Source: Bdellovibrionales bacterium (lineage in GTDB: Bacteria > Bdellovibrionota > Bdellovibrionia > Bdellovibrionales > JAKFYE01). From it: 64,000 bases of DNA. Where the stretch lies: NCBI GenBank assembly GCA_021731045.1, contig JAKFYE010000025.1:1-64000 (forward strand), in the 5' to 3' direction. The notes under the pieces were generated by a model. It was not told the origin of the DNA. It saw nothing but the letters and a program-made list of their open reading frames with translations, and did not search any database. Within the stretch, counting starts at the first letter, position 1. Each line of letters starts with the position of its first letter. The position numbers and the translations under genes are program-made. This document shows positions 1-7,845 of this stretch, piece by piece.

Positions 1-440
1 CTTTGGTTGGGGAATACTTTTATTTACCTCACCGAAACGAAACTCGTGGTGTCGGGGGAATATTTTTTGATTACCAATTAGCAAAATCCCAAAACCCTAA
101 CGACATTGTTAAGTACGATGTTTTCGGAATGGTTCGTAGTTGTGGAGACGCCTTCTTAAAAGCCTATCTGCCGTTAGCCGAAAAAAGAATGAACCAAGAG
201 TTCAATGAGGCTCAAAAACGTTTTCAAGAAATTCGTCGTGGGCGTTACGTAGAATTTAACTTATTGTACGATCGCGGAACCGTCTTTGGTTTAAAAACTA
301 AAGGTAGAATCGAATCCATTTTAATGTCCTTACCTTTACGCGCGCAGTGGGTTTATGATTACAAACCGGAACCGGGTACCCACGAAGCAGAAATTTATGA
401 GTATCTAAAACCAACAGACTGGTTAAACTCTTCTTTGTAG
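1..440 (+). CDS. hemF: Oxygen-dependent coproporphyrinogen III oxidase, C-terminal part (5' cut by window edge)
   Basis: HemF decarboxylates coproporphyrinogen III to protoporphyrinogen IX with O2 in haem synthesis, in the cytoplasm. About 145 C-terminal residues are visible; the family is about 300 long, so the first half lies outside the window. The conserved blocks YFYLPHRNETRG, RRGRYVEFNL, YDRG and RIESILMSLP are all present in order, and the protein ends normally shortly after a DW motif (TDW). The frame is open to base 1, so the first in-frame TTG at base 3 is not the real start. No clear terminator follows. Identification is based on motifs that are highly specific to the aerobic enzyme. 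Confidence 0.95.
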   Translation, partial: LVGEYFYLPHRNETRGVGGIFFDYQLAKSQNPNDIVKYDVFGMVRSCGDAFLKAYLPLAEKRMNQEFNEAQKRFQEIRRGRYVEFNLLYDRGTVFGLKTKGRIESILMSLPLRAQWVYDYKPEPGTHEAEIYEYLKPTDWLNSSL

Positions 441-597
441 AAAAAAACTCAGCCTTTAGTCGATACGCGTTTTGTTAAACACGCGTTCTGACATTTGATC
501 AAAGTACGTCGTGAAAACTGGCACTTTGTCCTAGTTAAAAATTCGACAAAAAATACGAAAAGAGGGGTGCCATCGACGTGTAAAAAGGAGTTTCAAA

Positions 598-1350
598 ATG
601 GTTTGGCAGCAAATTCAAGTTCTATTAACGTCTTTTGTTGGGTACTGGTTAGGTCTTACGGTAATGGCGTGTGCAGGTTGGTATGCATGGACACGTCTTC
701 ACCCTGGGATGCTATTTAAATGGCAAGCTCCAGTTTTGGTGGCGTCTTTATTTTCATTTTACGGAATATTTAGTACGACGATGAGTATCTATCAAAATAG
801 TCGTCTGATTATGCTTCAAGAGCAAATACGTGCGGCACAAACCGCGGCCGATCCAAAAACTCAGGCTCAAGCCCAAGCGCAGGTAGACCCAGTTATACAA
901 ATGAAAACAAACTTTCTTAAATCGGTCGAACAACTGATTTCAAATCCAACAGCCATCACAGCAGAAACAAAAAATAAATTAAAGACAGAGTATGCGTCAC
1001 TGTTTAAAACAGATGAAGAACGTAAGAATAGTTACTTAACTGTCCAGCGTTTTTACGAATGTCAGCGTTATTTTTGGGAAGACGCATTTGCGGCATTTAA
1101 AAGTAAAGTCACGGTTAAAAGTGGCGATCGTAAGGCTTGCGAAAAAGAACCAGGTGGTTTCTTTCAACGTGAAAACTTAATGTCGGCAGAAATAGTGAAG
1201 AGCAATGACGATATTATTTTAAAATTAGCTGAACGAAAACGGATTCCAAGTTCAGACGGTAAAGAGCTCGAAGTTAATGAGAAAATGCTCAGAGAAACTT
1301 TAGATGCCTACGCTCAAATGGCAAGTGCCGCAAAAACGTTATTGCAATAA
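598..1350 (+). CDS. Hypothetical inner-membrane protein with two N-terminal TM segments
   Basis: A 250-residue protein that I do not recognise. Two hydrophobic segments near residues 8-30 and 40-60 predict an N-terminal membrane hairpin. A Gln/Ala-rich, charged and probably helical cytoplasmic or periplasmic domain follows, with two cysteines in the middle (YECQR and KACEKEP). The ATG at 598 has a strong AAGGAG ribosome site 6 bases upstream, which decides the start. It stands alone: hemF ends 157 bases before it and a strong hairpin terminator follows within 25 bases. No catalytic motif is visible. Confidence 0.75.
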   Translation: MVWQQIQVLLTSFVGYWLGLTVMACAGWYAWTRLHPGMLFKWQAPVLVASLFSFYGIFSTTMSIYQNSRLIMLQEQIRAAQTAADPKTQAQAQAQVDPVIQMKTNFLKSVEQLISNPTAITAETKNKLKTEYASLFKTDEERKNSYLTVQRFYECQRYFWEDAFAAFKSKVTVKSGDRKACEKEPGGFFQRENLMSAEIVKSNDDIILKLAERKRIPSSDGKELEVNEKMLRETLDAYAQMASAAKTLLQ

Positions 1351-1372
1351 CGTTTTAAGAGATGTTTTTTTG

Positions 1373-1399
1373 AAAAAGCGTCCGCAAGGACGCTTTTTT
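1373..1399 (+). terminator. Rho-independent terminator, probably bidirectional
   Basis: Perfect 11-bp stem (1373-1383 with 1388-1398) around a GCAA tetraloop, core GCGTCC/GGACGC, with an A-run on one side and a T-run on the other. It sits between the converging genes at 598-1350 and 1429-2757, so it can serve both strands. Confidence 0.9.
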
Positions 1400-1428
1400 A
1401 TTTTACAAATGAATAGAGAAATAAAGAT

Positions 1429-2757
1429 TTATAAATCTAATTTTCTTGCGGGGCCGCTCTGAGCTTCTTCAACCAAAGCTTTAATGCGATTAATAATTTG
1501 ATCTGATCTTTCGTCTTCATTAAAACCGTGTGTTTTTAATTTTGCATTTTCACTGGTGAAAGACTTGATATGTTCGTAAACATTTTGAATGCTCTCTGAA
1601 GATTTAAGTTCTACCTGTTTAAGTTTTTCCTGAAGAAACTCGCACTCTCGTCTTCGCTCATTAAGCGCCTGACTCAAATCTCGATTTAACTTTTGTAAGC
1701 TTACCAGTTTTTGTTGGGCGGCTTCACCTTCTTGCGATGATTTTTCCCAAATTGTTTGTAGGCCGTTATACTGTTCACGCAATCCTTTAAACTCATCTTG
1801 AGTGGAGGCGGTGGAGGCCCTTAAATCCGCGATCTGCACGTTTGCGCCTTCAAGGTTATGGCGAAGGTTAGTGTTTTCAGCATTAGTTTGCGCTACAAGA
1901 CCGCGCAATTCGGCAATTTTTTGATCCGTTAGAACTTTTAATCCTTCATATCGACGTTCCGACACAATTGCACGGTTTTCGAAATCAGATTGAGTTTCGA
2001 TTAAACTTTGATTTTTTGTTTCTAATTCGGAGTGGCTCTTTTGAAACTTTTCGTGCTCAGTTTTATAAAATTCTAACTCTTTGATATAAAAACTTAGTTT
2101 TGTTTCGTAAGTTTCTGTGAGTTGTTTTTTCTGTGTTTCGCTTTCGGTATGTTGATACTGAATACGTACATAGGCGTCTGTAAGCTGCTTTTTAAATTGT
2201 TCGAGCTGCTCCCGCATTTCTAAATTTTGTTTGAGTGTTGAGGAGGCCTGTACGCGCTCGGTGGTGAGAGTTTTTTTCAAAGCGTCGATAGCCGGGCGGA
2301 CGCGATTACGAATTTTGCGTCGGTAACTTCGCAGGCGTGTGAGTTGAGTGACCATGTTTTCGATTCGCGAAATGGCCTCCGTTCGAAATTCCACATACAT
2401 TTTTTCAGCAGAATCACGTTGTTCGCGTAAAGACACAAATTCATACTCAAGAGCTTTGTTCTCTACCGACATTTGATTCATTTCTGAATGCAACATTTGC
2501 GCTTGCAACTCGAGGTAGCGATTGCGCTCAATGAATTGACCAGTTTGTTTTTCTAAATCGAGGTTATGTCTGAGAGCGACTCCTAATCGTGACATCAGGT
2601 CTTGATTTTGATTGATGATACTTTCAACCGTTCCGGGAGCTTCTTGTCGTGCTGAATTTGTAATCAGGGGTGCCTGTGGAATTTCATTCGGCAGCGGTAT
2701 GTGCTCGACGCTAGATTCGTCAAAAGTATGGGTACTTAAATAAGAATTGTGGGCCAT
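1429..2757 (-). CDS. Long coiled-coil protein
   Basis: About 442 residues, almost wholly predicted coiled coil from about residue 45 to 415: heptad-like patterns, rich in Glu, Gln, Lys, Leu, few Pro or Gly, no cysteines. A short disordered N-terminus contains a LPNEIPQAP stretch. No signal peptide or membrane segment is seen, so it is probably a cytoplasmic structural or scaffold protein. The start at 2757 is preferred over a GTG two codons upstream because AAGGAG lies 5 bases before this ATG. No family could be named with confidence; polarity or filament-forming proteins of this shape are common in Bdellovibrio-type bacteria, but that is only context. Confidence 0.75.
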   Translation of the reverse strand: MAHNSYLSTHTFDESSVEHIPLPNEIPQAPLITNSARQEAPGTVESIINQNQDLMSRLGVALRHNLDLEKQTGQFIERNRYLELQAQMLHSEMNQMSVENKALEYEFVSLREQRDSAEKMYVEFRTEAISRIENMVTQLTRLRSYRRKIRNRVRPAIDALKKTLTTERVQASSTLKQNLEMREQLEQFKKQLTDAYVRIQYQHTESETQKKQLTETYETKLSFYIKELEFYKTEHEKFQKSHSELETKNQSLIETQSDFENRAIVSERRYEGLKVLTDQKIAELRGLVAQTNAENTNLRHNLEGANVQIADLRASTASTQDEFKGLREQYNGLQTIWEKSSQEGEAAQQKLVSLQKLNRDLSQALNERRRECEFLQEKLKQVELKSSESIQNVYEHIKSFTSENAKLKTHGFNEDERSDQIINRIKALVEEAQSGPARKLDL

Positions 2758-2883
2758 TGTCACTCCTTCGACAAAAGGCTATTGGACTACTTAAAGTATC
2801 ATCTTTATTGCGCTTTTGAGTCAAATCGTGAACTGAAAAAACCCAGAAACATAAGTTTAAGCTAGACTAATGTCGGGATTAAA

Positions 2884-3711
2884 GTGTTTGATTTAGTGAT
2901 GTGGCGTATTGGCTTCTTCTTATTTTCAATCCTGTTTTTCAGCAGTCTTTCATGGGGACACGTTGAAAATTACAAAAGTTACGCAAGCCTTGGTTTAATG
3001 TATGGGCATGTTTTGTATCGTGAGCCTTCAATTATGAAAGAGTATGGGGATCTTTGGGGGATTCAAGGGAGCTTTTACACAAGAGTAAATGAAACCGCTT
3101 GGTACATTAAGCCTGAAGGCGATTTTGTAATGGGCTCCCTGGTGTATGACGGAAGATATTCTTCTGGAGAACCGGTTAAGTCAGTCACTACGGATACCAT
3201 TTTTAATGTCCGACTTTTATTAGGAGTAAATATAAATATCGAGCCCCAATTTACGCTCAAACTATTTACTGGCGGTGGTTATAGAAGCTTAACTGATAAA
3301 ATTCATGGCACGGGAGGATATCGCCGTGAAATTACATATTCCTATTTGCCAATTGGATTTGAAACCGAACTGGCATTCACTCCCGATGCCTCCTTGGGTT
3401 TTTCTTTTGAATATGATGTATTTTTAGAGGGTAAAGTTAAAAGTTATCTTAGCGACGTATCGGCTAGCTCGGAAGACCCACTTAATAAACAAACCGAAGG
3501 TTACGGTTTGCGTTTAAAGTTGATCTCTACGTACCGACTAGAAGACAACTATTGGCTCACGGTCGAACCTTACTATCAGTATTGGGAGATCGAAGATTCT
3601 GAAAAAGTGCGATTCAACCGAACGACTTTAAGTTATTCAGAGGCTTTTGAACCCCACAATGATTCCCGATTTTACGGAGTTGTCGTGAGTCTCCGCATGA
3701 GTCTCAATTAA
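2884..3711 (+). CDS. Outer-membrane beta-barrel protein, small porin-like
   Basis: About 275 residues. A hydrophobic signal peptide (roughly residues 6-25, ending in SLSWG) precedes alternating aromatic/hydrophobic strands typical of an 8-12 stranded outer-membrane barrel (for example TDTIFNVRLLLGVNINI, YSYLPIGFETELAF, YGLRLKLISTYRL, YGVVVSLRMSLN). GTG at 2884 or ATG at 2899 could start translation; neither has a good ribosome site. The promoter must lie in the 126-bp gap shared with the divergent coiled-coil gene. Substrate or role is not evident. Confidence 0.7.
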   Translation: MFDLVMWRIGFFLFSILFFSSLSWGHVENYKSYASLGLMYGHVLYREPSIMKEYGDLWGIQGSFYTRVNETAWYIKPEGDFVMGSLVYDGRYSSGEPVKSVTTDTIFNVRLLLGVNINIEPQFTLKLFTGGGYRSLTDKIHGTGGYRREITYSYLPIGFETELAFTPDASLGFSFEYDVFLEGKVKSYLSDVSASSEDPLNKQTEGYGLRLKLISTYRLEDNYWLTVEPYYQYWEIEDSEKVRFNRTTLSYSEAFEPHNDSRFYGVVVSLRMSLN

Positions 3712-3736
3712 AATTTTCATTTTGGACGGACGCCCC

Positions 3737-4312
3737 TCAATCACGTAAGTAGTGACAGGTGTAACCGCCGGGATTTTTTTGTAAATAGTCTTGATGGTAA
3801 GCTTCCGCAGGATAGAATTCTTTGAATGCCGTAATTTCGGTTACGACTTTGTTTTTCCACTTTTTGGATTTATCAATTTTGTCTTTTGTAACCTCGGCAA
3901 TTTCTTTTTGCTGAGGAGTTTTATAAAAAATAGACGAACGGTATTGATTGCCGACATCGTTACCTTGACGATTTAAAGTTGTAGGATCATGAAGTCTAAA
4001 AAAATAATTTAAAATGGCTTCAAACGTAACCTTTGCAGGGTCAAATACAATGCGAATAGCTTCGGCGTGACCAGACTTTCCTTTTTTTACGATTTCATAT
4101 GTCGGATTAGGAATATTTCCACCGGTATATCCCACTTCAGTTTCTAAAACTCCCGGCAGTTTGCGGAAGAGTTCTTCGACCCCCCAAAAACAACCTCCCG
4201 AAAGAATGGCTTCTTCTTTTTTTATTTGAGTCATAACCGCAGCCTCTTTTTTTGCGAAACACGTTGTAGAAAATGAAAGACTAATTAATAGTGTAGCTAA
4301 GCTCGTTTTCAT
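3737..4312 (-). CDS. msrA: Exported peptide methionine sulfoxide reductase MsrA
   Basis: MsrA reduces methionine-S-sulfoxide in oxidised proteins. The catalytic GCFWG motif is intact (Cys about residue 40), followed by the conserved GYTGG, GHAEA, Y-phase residues around DPTTLNRQGNDVG and QYRSSIF, and a C-terminal GYTCH that may supply the resolving cysteine. An N-terminal signal peptide ending CFA predicts export to the periplasm, where it would protect envelope proteins. I chose the ATG at 4312 because the signal peptide starts there; a GTG 11 codons upstream extends the frame. No MsrB domain or gene is adjacent. Single gene, convergent with the barrel gene. Confidence 0.93.
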   Translation of the reverse strand: MKTSLATLLISLSFSTTCFAKKEAAVMTQIKKEEAILSGGCFWGVEELFRKLPGVLETEVGYTGGNIPNPTYEIVKKGKSGHAEAIRIVFDPAKVTFEAILNYFFRLHDPTTLNRQGNDVGNQYRSSIFYKTPQQKEIAEVTKDKIDKSKKWKNKVVTEITAFKEFYPAEAYHQDYLQKNPGGYTCHYLRD

Positions 4313-4575
4313 AGCGAAGAGTCTGTCACAAAAGTTGAGCGTCACTCAATGAGCAAGGCCTCGGTAAGACATGGCGTGTAACGCAATAAAGATGTTAAGA
4401 GAAGGTCAATTAAAATAGCGGCAACTTAGAGACCGAATATTGAAGCTATGAATTAAATTTAATTAATCTGGTCTAAAGCCTAAAGATTTCTGCTAAACTT
4501 GGCATTAGAAGTGTCATATTTAAAACTATTGTTAAGATCTTTGCGCGGACATCTTTATACGGAAAGGATGATGTC

Positions 4576-4869
4576 ATGAAAAAGCTTTCATCTACGAATG
4601 CCTCTAAATCCCGAAATGTCTCATTAGGCAAGTTCTTGAGAAATCATCGTCTTCAAAATAACACAAGCCAAATGGATGTGTCTAAAGCTTTAGGTTATAG
4701 CTCTCCTCAGTTCATTTCTAACTGGGAGCGTGATCTATCTAAACCGCCTCTAAAAATTCTCGTAAAACTACTGGATTTTTATGGAATTAATAAAAAAGAG
4801 TTTATTGAATATTGGGTCAATGATCAGCGAGCCGTAATCACCAAAGTCATTTATAAAAAAGCAAAATAA
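4576..4869 (+). CDS. Small XRE-family helix-turn-helix regulator
   Basis: A 97-residue protein with one Cro/C1-type HTH, residues about 17-72 (LGKFLRNHRL, QMDVSKALGYSSPQFISNWE, KPPLKILVKLLDFY). The SNWERDLSKPP stretch is the usual end of the recognition helix. The N-terminal 15 residues are Ser/Lys rich and the C-terminus is basic. An AAAGGA ribosome site precedes the ATG. No toxin gene is adjacent, so an antitoxin role is not supported; a stand-alone transcription regulator is more likely. It converges on the HD-GYP-like gene, stops 9 bases apart. Confidence 0.85.
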   Translation: MKKLSSTNASKSRNVSLGKFLRNHRLQNNTSQMDVSKALGYSSPQFISNWERDLSKPPLKILVKLLDFYGINKKEFIEYWVNDQRAVITKVIYKKAK

Positions 4870-4877
4870 AAAATTGC

Positions 4878-6239
4878 TCAAGCTGCACGATTTTTAGTTA
4901 GTTCAGGCGTAATGGCGACTAAAATCCGTTTGAATATTCCGCTTGAATATTGCGAAAAGTATTCTGCGACAAAGTTATCAAATGACGGATTGTCTGTGCC
5001 CTGTTGGCAAATAAAATCTACGATATCATGGGCGACGATAAATACAGCGGCTAATGGCGCGATATTTCGCGCGTTTAAACCCCTCGGAAATCCACTGCCA
5101 TCCGGACGTTCGTGATGCTGACGAATAATAAAATCTACGTCACTTGAAATATCATTAGCTTGGCTTAGCGAATCTGCACTGGTGTAGGGGTGAGATTTGT
5201 ATGCGGTGATTTCTTCTGGTGTATAGGAAGTCGTATTATTATTTAGCTCTTTAAGAGTACGTATTTTTGCAAGCTCTTGATTATTTATGCTGAGATCATG
5301 ACAAATAGCTGCAGTTACAAGTTTTTGTGACGTTGTGTCAGAAGGCCAAGTCATCTTGGTTGAAATTCCGCACGCGACGTGCGCCACCATTAAACTGTGA
5401 GAGGCAATGTATTTGTCTCGATCTTTTGCAAACGCCTTTAAAACGTTGACCAATTTAAAGTCCTTACTCAACGTGGTCACAACAAGCCGCACGCTTTCAC
5501 GCGCGAGTTCGTGTACCTCTTCCGTAAATCCTATTTTATGACTCAGTTCATGTAAAACTTGAATTGCGCTCAAAGACAGCATTTCTTTTTCTTGAAGTGT
5601 TGCTGTTGGAGAATCCGCTATCTTTTTTAGGTCTTCGCCAAATTTTAATAAAAAACTGCCATAGTCTGAACGGTGCACAAATAAAAACTTAATTTTTTTT
5701 TCGGTAAGGACCTGTTCGATATGGGTTTTATTGAGCTGTTCACCTTTTTTAAAAAGTTTAATATGTTTTGTATTTGATAAACGAATATACAAATCACCTT
5801 GCAAAGGCGAAACTTGAATAGCCAGTTCGGCAGATACACGACAGTAGTCAGGATCATCTGTAGTTGGCTTTAAGTTTCCATTTTTTACTTCATTGCGAAT
5901 GATCTCTATAACCTTTTCCATTCCAGGTTCACCGTCCAAATTGATGCCCGCGAGAATTTTAATGTCAGGAAAACTAATATTTTGCTGTTGAGGTGATGTA
6001 GAATTTAACAGCAACAAAACGGGAATATTGGAGCCTGTTGAGAGAAGCATTTTATACAAGGTTGCGTTTTCTGGTTTAGAGTCACAAATAATAAGATCTA
6101 CAGGATTGTTCGCAAGTAAAACTTGAACCACATCTTCAAACTTAGCCGCACGACTAACGCTCGCACCTAATTTAGATTCTAGGGCGAAGGCTAAAATTTC
6201 ACGTGATTTGGGCTCTTCTTTATAAAGCACAACGTGCAT
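4878..6239 (-). CDS. Receiver-like plus degenerate HD-GYP domain protein
   Basis: 453 residues. Residues 1-115 resemble a response-regulator receiver fold (VDLIICDSKPENA at the phosphorylation-loop position, IPVLLLLNS). A middle PilZ/DUF3391-like region precedes an HD-GYP-type domain, residues about 230-445: H281 (ASHSLMVAH), the HD pair 314-315 (ICHDLS), and HHERPDGSGFP at 375-385. The signature GYP is GFP here, yet most metal-binding positions remain. HD-GYP proteins hydrolyse cyclic di-GMP; activity in this variant is uncertain. ATG at 6239 follows a GGGGAGA ribosome site. No partner kinase is adjacent. Confidence 0.8.
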   Translation of the reverse strand: MHVVLYKEEPKSREILAFALESKLGASVSRAAKFEDVVQVLLANNPVDLIICDSKPENATLYKMLLSTGSNIPVLLLLNSTSPQQQNISFPDIKILAGINLDGEPGMEKVIEIIRNEVKNGNLKPTTDDPDYCRVSAELAIQVSPLQGDLYIRLSNTKHIKLFKKGEQLNKTHIEQVLTEKKIKFLFVHRSDYGSFLLKFGEDLKKIADSPTATLQEKEMLSLSAIQVLHELSHKIGFTEEVHELARESVRLVVTTLSKDFKLVNVLKAFAKDRDKYIASHSLMVAHVACGISTKMTWPSDTTSQKLVTAAICHDLSINNQELAKIRTLKELNNNTTSYTPEEITAYKSHPYTSADSLSQANDISSDVDFIIRQHHERPDGSGFPRGLNARNIAPLAAVFIVAHDIVDFICQQGTDNPSFDNFVAEYFSQYSSGIFKRILVAITPELTKNRAA

Positions 6240-6314
6240 GATTTATCTCCCCACATGGTATCGGTTTTTTGATGACAATTTTCAGGCAGACAAAAGTCCT
6301 GATCTGATAAGCCT

Positions 6315-6387
6315 ACCGCAAAAAGGTGCCTACCACCTTTTGTGGATGCAGTGAATCCACAAAAGGTGGTAGGCACCTTTTTGCGGT
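6315..6387. repeat. 73-bp perfect inverted repeat, nested palindromes
   Basis: Two exact 33-bp arms (6315-6347 and 6355-6387) separated by 7 bases. Each arm itself contains an imperfect palindrome, AAAAGGTG-CCTAC-CACCTTTT, so the DNA can form either one long hairpin or a two-leaf structure. It lies between two divergent genes (4878-6239 and 6472-6969), so it is not at a gene 3' end and a terminator role is unlikely. This shape fits a REP/BIME-like dispersed element; whether it recurs elsewhere in the genome cannot be seen here. Confidence 0.9.
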
Positions 6388-6471
6388 TGTCCGAGAAACG
6401 AAGATTTGGTTCGAGGAGCGAATTTGTTGACGAATTCTGAGTGTATGGAATAATTTTTTGTATGGTCCAAA

Positions 6472-6969
6472 ATGGATAATCCGAAGGTGTTTGTTCGTAA
6501 AACTAAAAAATACGGTAGGGCGGTATTTGCAAAGCACAATATCTCTAAAGGCGAGATCATTGCGGTTTTTGATGGGCTTATTTACGACTATGACTTTGAG
6601 CCTTGGACCGAGGACCTTTACAATCACGCGATTCAGTTTAAAAAAACACATTGGCGTGACTCCAAAGGTCTCGCGCGATATATCAACCATTCCTGCGATC
6701 CCAACTGCGGCATAAAAAATCTTTTTGAAGTCGTAGCTATGAGAAACATTCTAAAAGGCGAAGAACTCACATGGGATTATGAGATGACAGAAAAGAATCC
6801 CGATTGGAAAATGCGATGTCGCTGTGGCTCTCCAATTTGTCGTGGCATCATCGGAAATTACGTCAACATGCCTCGTCATATTCGAAAAAAATACAAAGGT
6901 TATATTTCAAAGTGGCTTCTGCGTTCGCGCAAAAAAAAGAAAAAAGTAAATAAAAGAAGCATTAAATAA
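6472..6969 (+). CDS. SET-domain protein with post-SET zinc cysteines (putative protein lysine methyltransferase)
   Basis: 165 residues. SET proteins transfer methyl from S-adenosylmethionine to protein lysines. Visible motifs: YGRAVFA at residues 14-20 (start of the domain), RYINHSCDPNC at 69-79 (cofactor and pseudoknot motif), ELTWDYEM at 98-105, then a post-SET cluster CRCGSPIC at 116-123 which with C79 could bind zinc. The C-terminus is strongly basic (KKKKKVNKRS), suited to nucleic acid or ribosome contact. These are eukaryote-like features that occur in scattered bacteria, often as transferred genes. No ribosome site is obvious before the ATG. Its target is unknown. Stops of this gene and the convergent hydrolase touch. 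Confidence 0.9.
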   Translation: MDNPKVFVRKTKKYGRAVFAKHNISKGEIIAVFDGLIYDYDFEPWTEDLYNHAIQFKKTHWRDSKGLARYINHSCDPNCGIKNLFEVVAMRNILKGEELTWDYEMTEKNPDWKMRCRCGSPICRGIIGNYVNMPRHIRKKYKGYISKWLLRSRKKKKKVNKRSIK

Positions 6970-7845
6970 TTATTTTTTGCTCGAGTCTTTTATCTTTTCG
7001 GGCGATTTTTTATATTGAGGGTCAAACCTCATATCGAGAATTGAAAAAAAACGATCGGAATAAAGTCCATTCGCTTGCCACATAAAATCAGTATGACGCC
7101 CGTTTGGAATACGCCAAAACTCTTTTGGCTCAGAAACATGATTAAATAAATCTTGGCCTAAACTAAAATCAACTATTTGATCTTTGTCTCCATGTATGAC
7201 GAGCAAAGGAATTTCAAGCGTGTGGATATCCTGATTCACTCCTTGCGAATTATCTACGATTGCCCAACCAATTGGCTGAAAAATCCATAACAACCAACTT
7301 TTTGACATTATTTTTGTAGCGGCCGAACGGTAAGATGTAAATGAGGAGTCCACGATCATATAGTCAGGCTTGAGTTCATTTTTAATATCTAAAACTGAGC
7401 GTAGTGCTACGTTGCCGCCCAAGCTCTGACCAAATACTACCAACGGAAGTTTTGGTTGGTGCCCCTTCGCCCATCGCAAAGCCGCACGTCCATCCATCAC
7501 CGTACCTTTAGGGGTCGGAGATCCTTGAGATTTGCCGTATCCCCGGTAATCAAAAATAAAATAATCATAGCCATTGTCGGGGGCGTGATAGAGCGTAAAA
7601 AAATGCGTCGATAAGTTTTGTCCATTGCCGTGAAAAAACAGAATGAGCGCTTTCGGATTTTTGAGACTTTTGAAGTACCATCCGTGTAATACCGTTCCGT
7701 CTTCACTCGGAAAATAAATATCTTCTGGTTGACGGGTCAGCTTTGTTCGATCGACCAGTTCATCTTTGTCGGGATAGTAAAAAAACGAACTACAGCCGAC
7801 TAACCCGAATATACAAAAAATAGAAAGAAGAACCTTACCAGTAAT
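6970..7845 (-). CDS. Lipoprotein alpha/beta hydrolase with apparent ATT start codon
   Basis: About 291 residues. The complete frame reads: lipoprotein signal with lipobox LVGC (Cys 18), then an alpha/beta hydrolase with FFHGNGQN (oxyanion region), DYRGYGKSQG, nucleophile elbow GQSLGG (Ser about 141), HGDKD (acid) and GRHTDF (His about 251). It resembles BEM46/YqiK-like serine hydrolases; substrate unknown. Upstream of the GTG at 7500 the frame stays open for 115 codons that contain essential parts of the fold but no ATG, GTG or TTG. The ATT at 7845 lies 6 bases after TAGGAG, matching the start of a perfect signal peptide, and overlaps the DUF4105 stop by 11 bases, so the two are translationally coupled. 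Confidence 0.85.
   Translation of the reverse strand: MTGKVLLSIFCIFGLVGCSSFFYYPDKDELVDRTKLTRQPEDIYFPSEDGTVLHGWYFKSLKNPKALILFFHGNGQNLSTHFFTLYHAPDNGYDYFIFDYRGYGKSQGSPTPKGTVMDGRAALRWAKGHQPKLPLVVFGQSLGGNVALRSVLDIKNELKPDYMIVDSSFTSYRSAATKIMSKSWLLWIFQPIGWAIVDNSQGVNQDIHTLEIPLLVIHGDKDQIVDFSLGQDLFNHVSEPKEFWRIPNGRHTDFMWQANGLYSDRFFSILDMRFDPQYKKSPEKIKDSSKK

Noticed and set aside
495-719. Open frame overlapping the start of the TM protein at 598
   Set aside because: No ribosome site, and it overlaps a well-supported gene in another frame.
4576-6239. Toxin-antitoxin pair from the XRE gene and its neighbour
   Set aside because: The neighbour is a 453-residue HD-GYP-like protein on the other strand, not a toxin.
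6970-7706. Hydrolase seemed split into two frames (a possible frameshift pseudogene)
   Set aside because: Reading the minus strand directly, one uninterrupted frame runs from 7845 to 6970 with all motifs; the other frame near 7497-7706 is a shadow.
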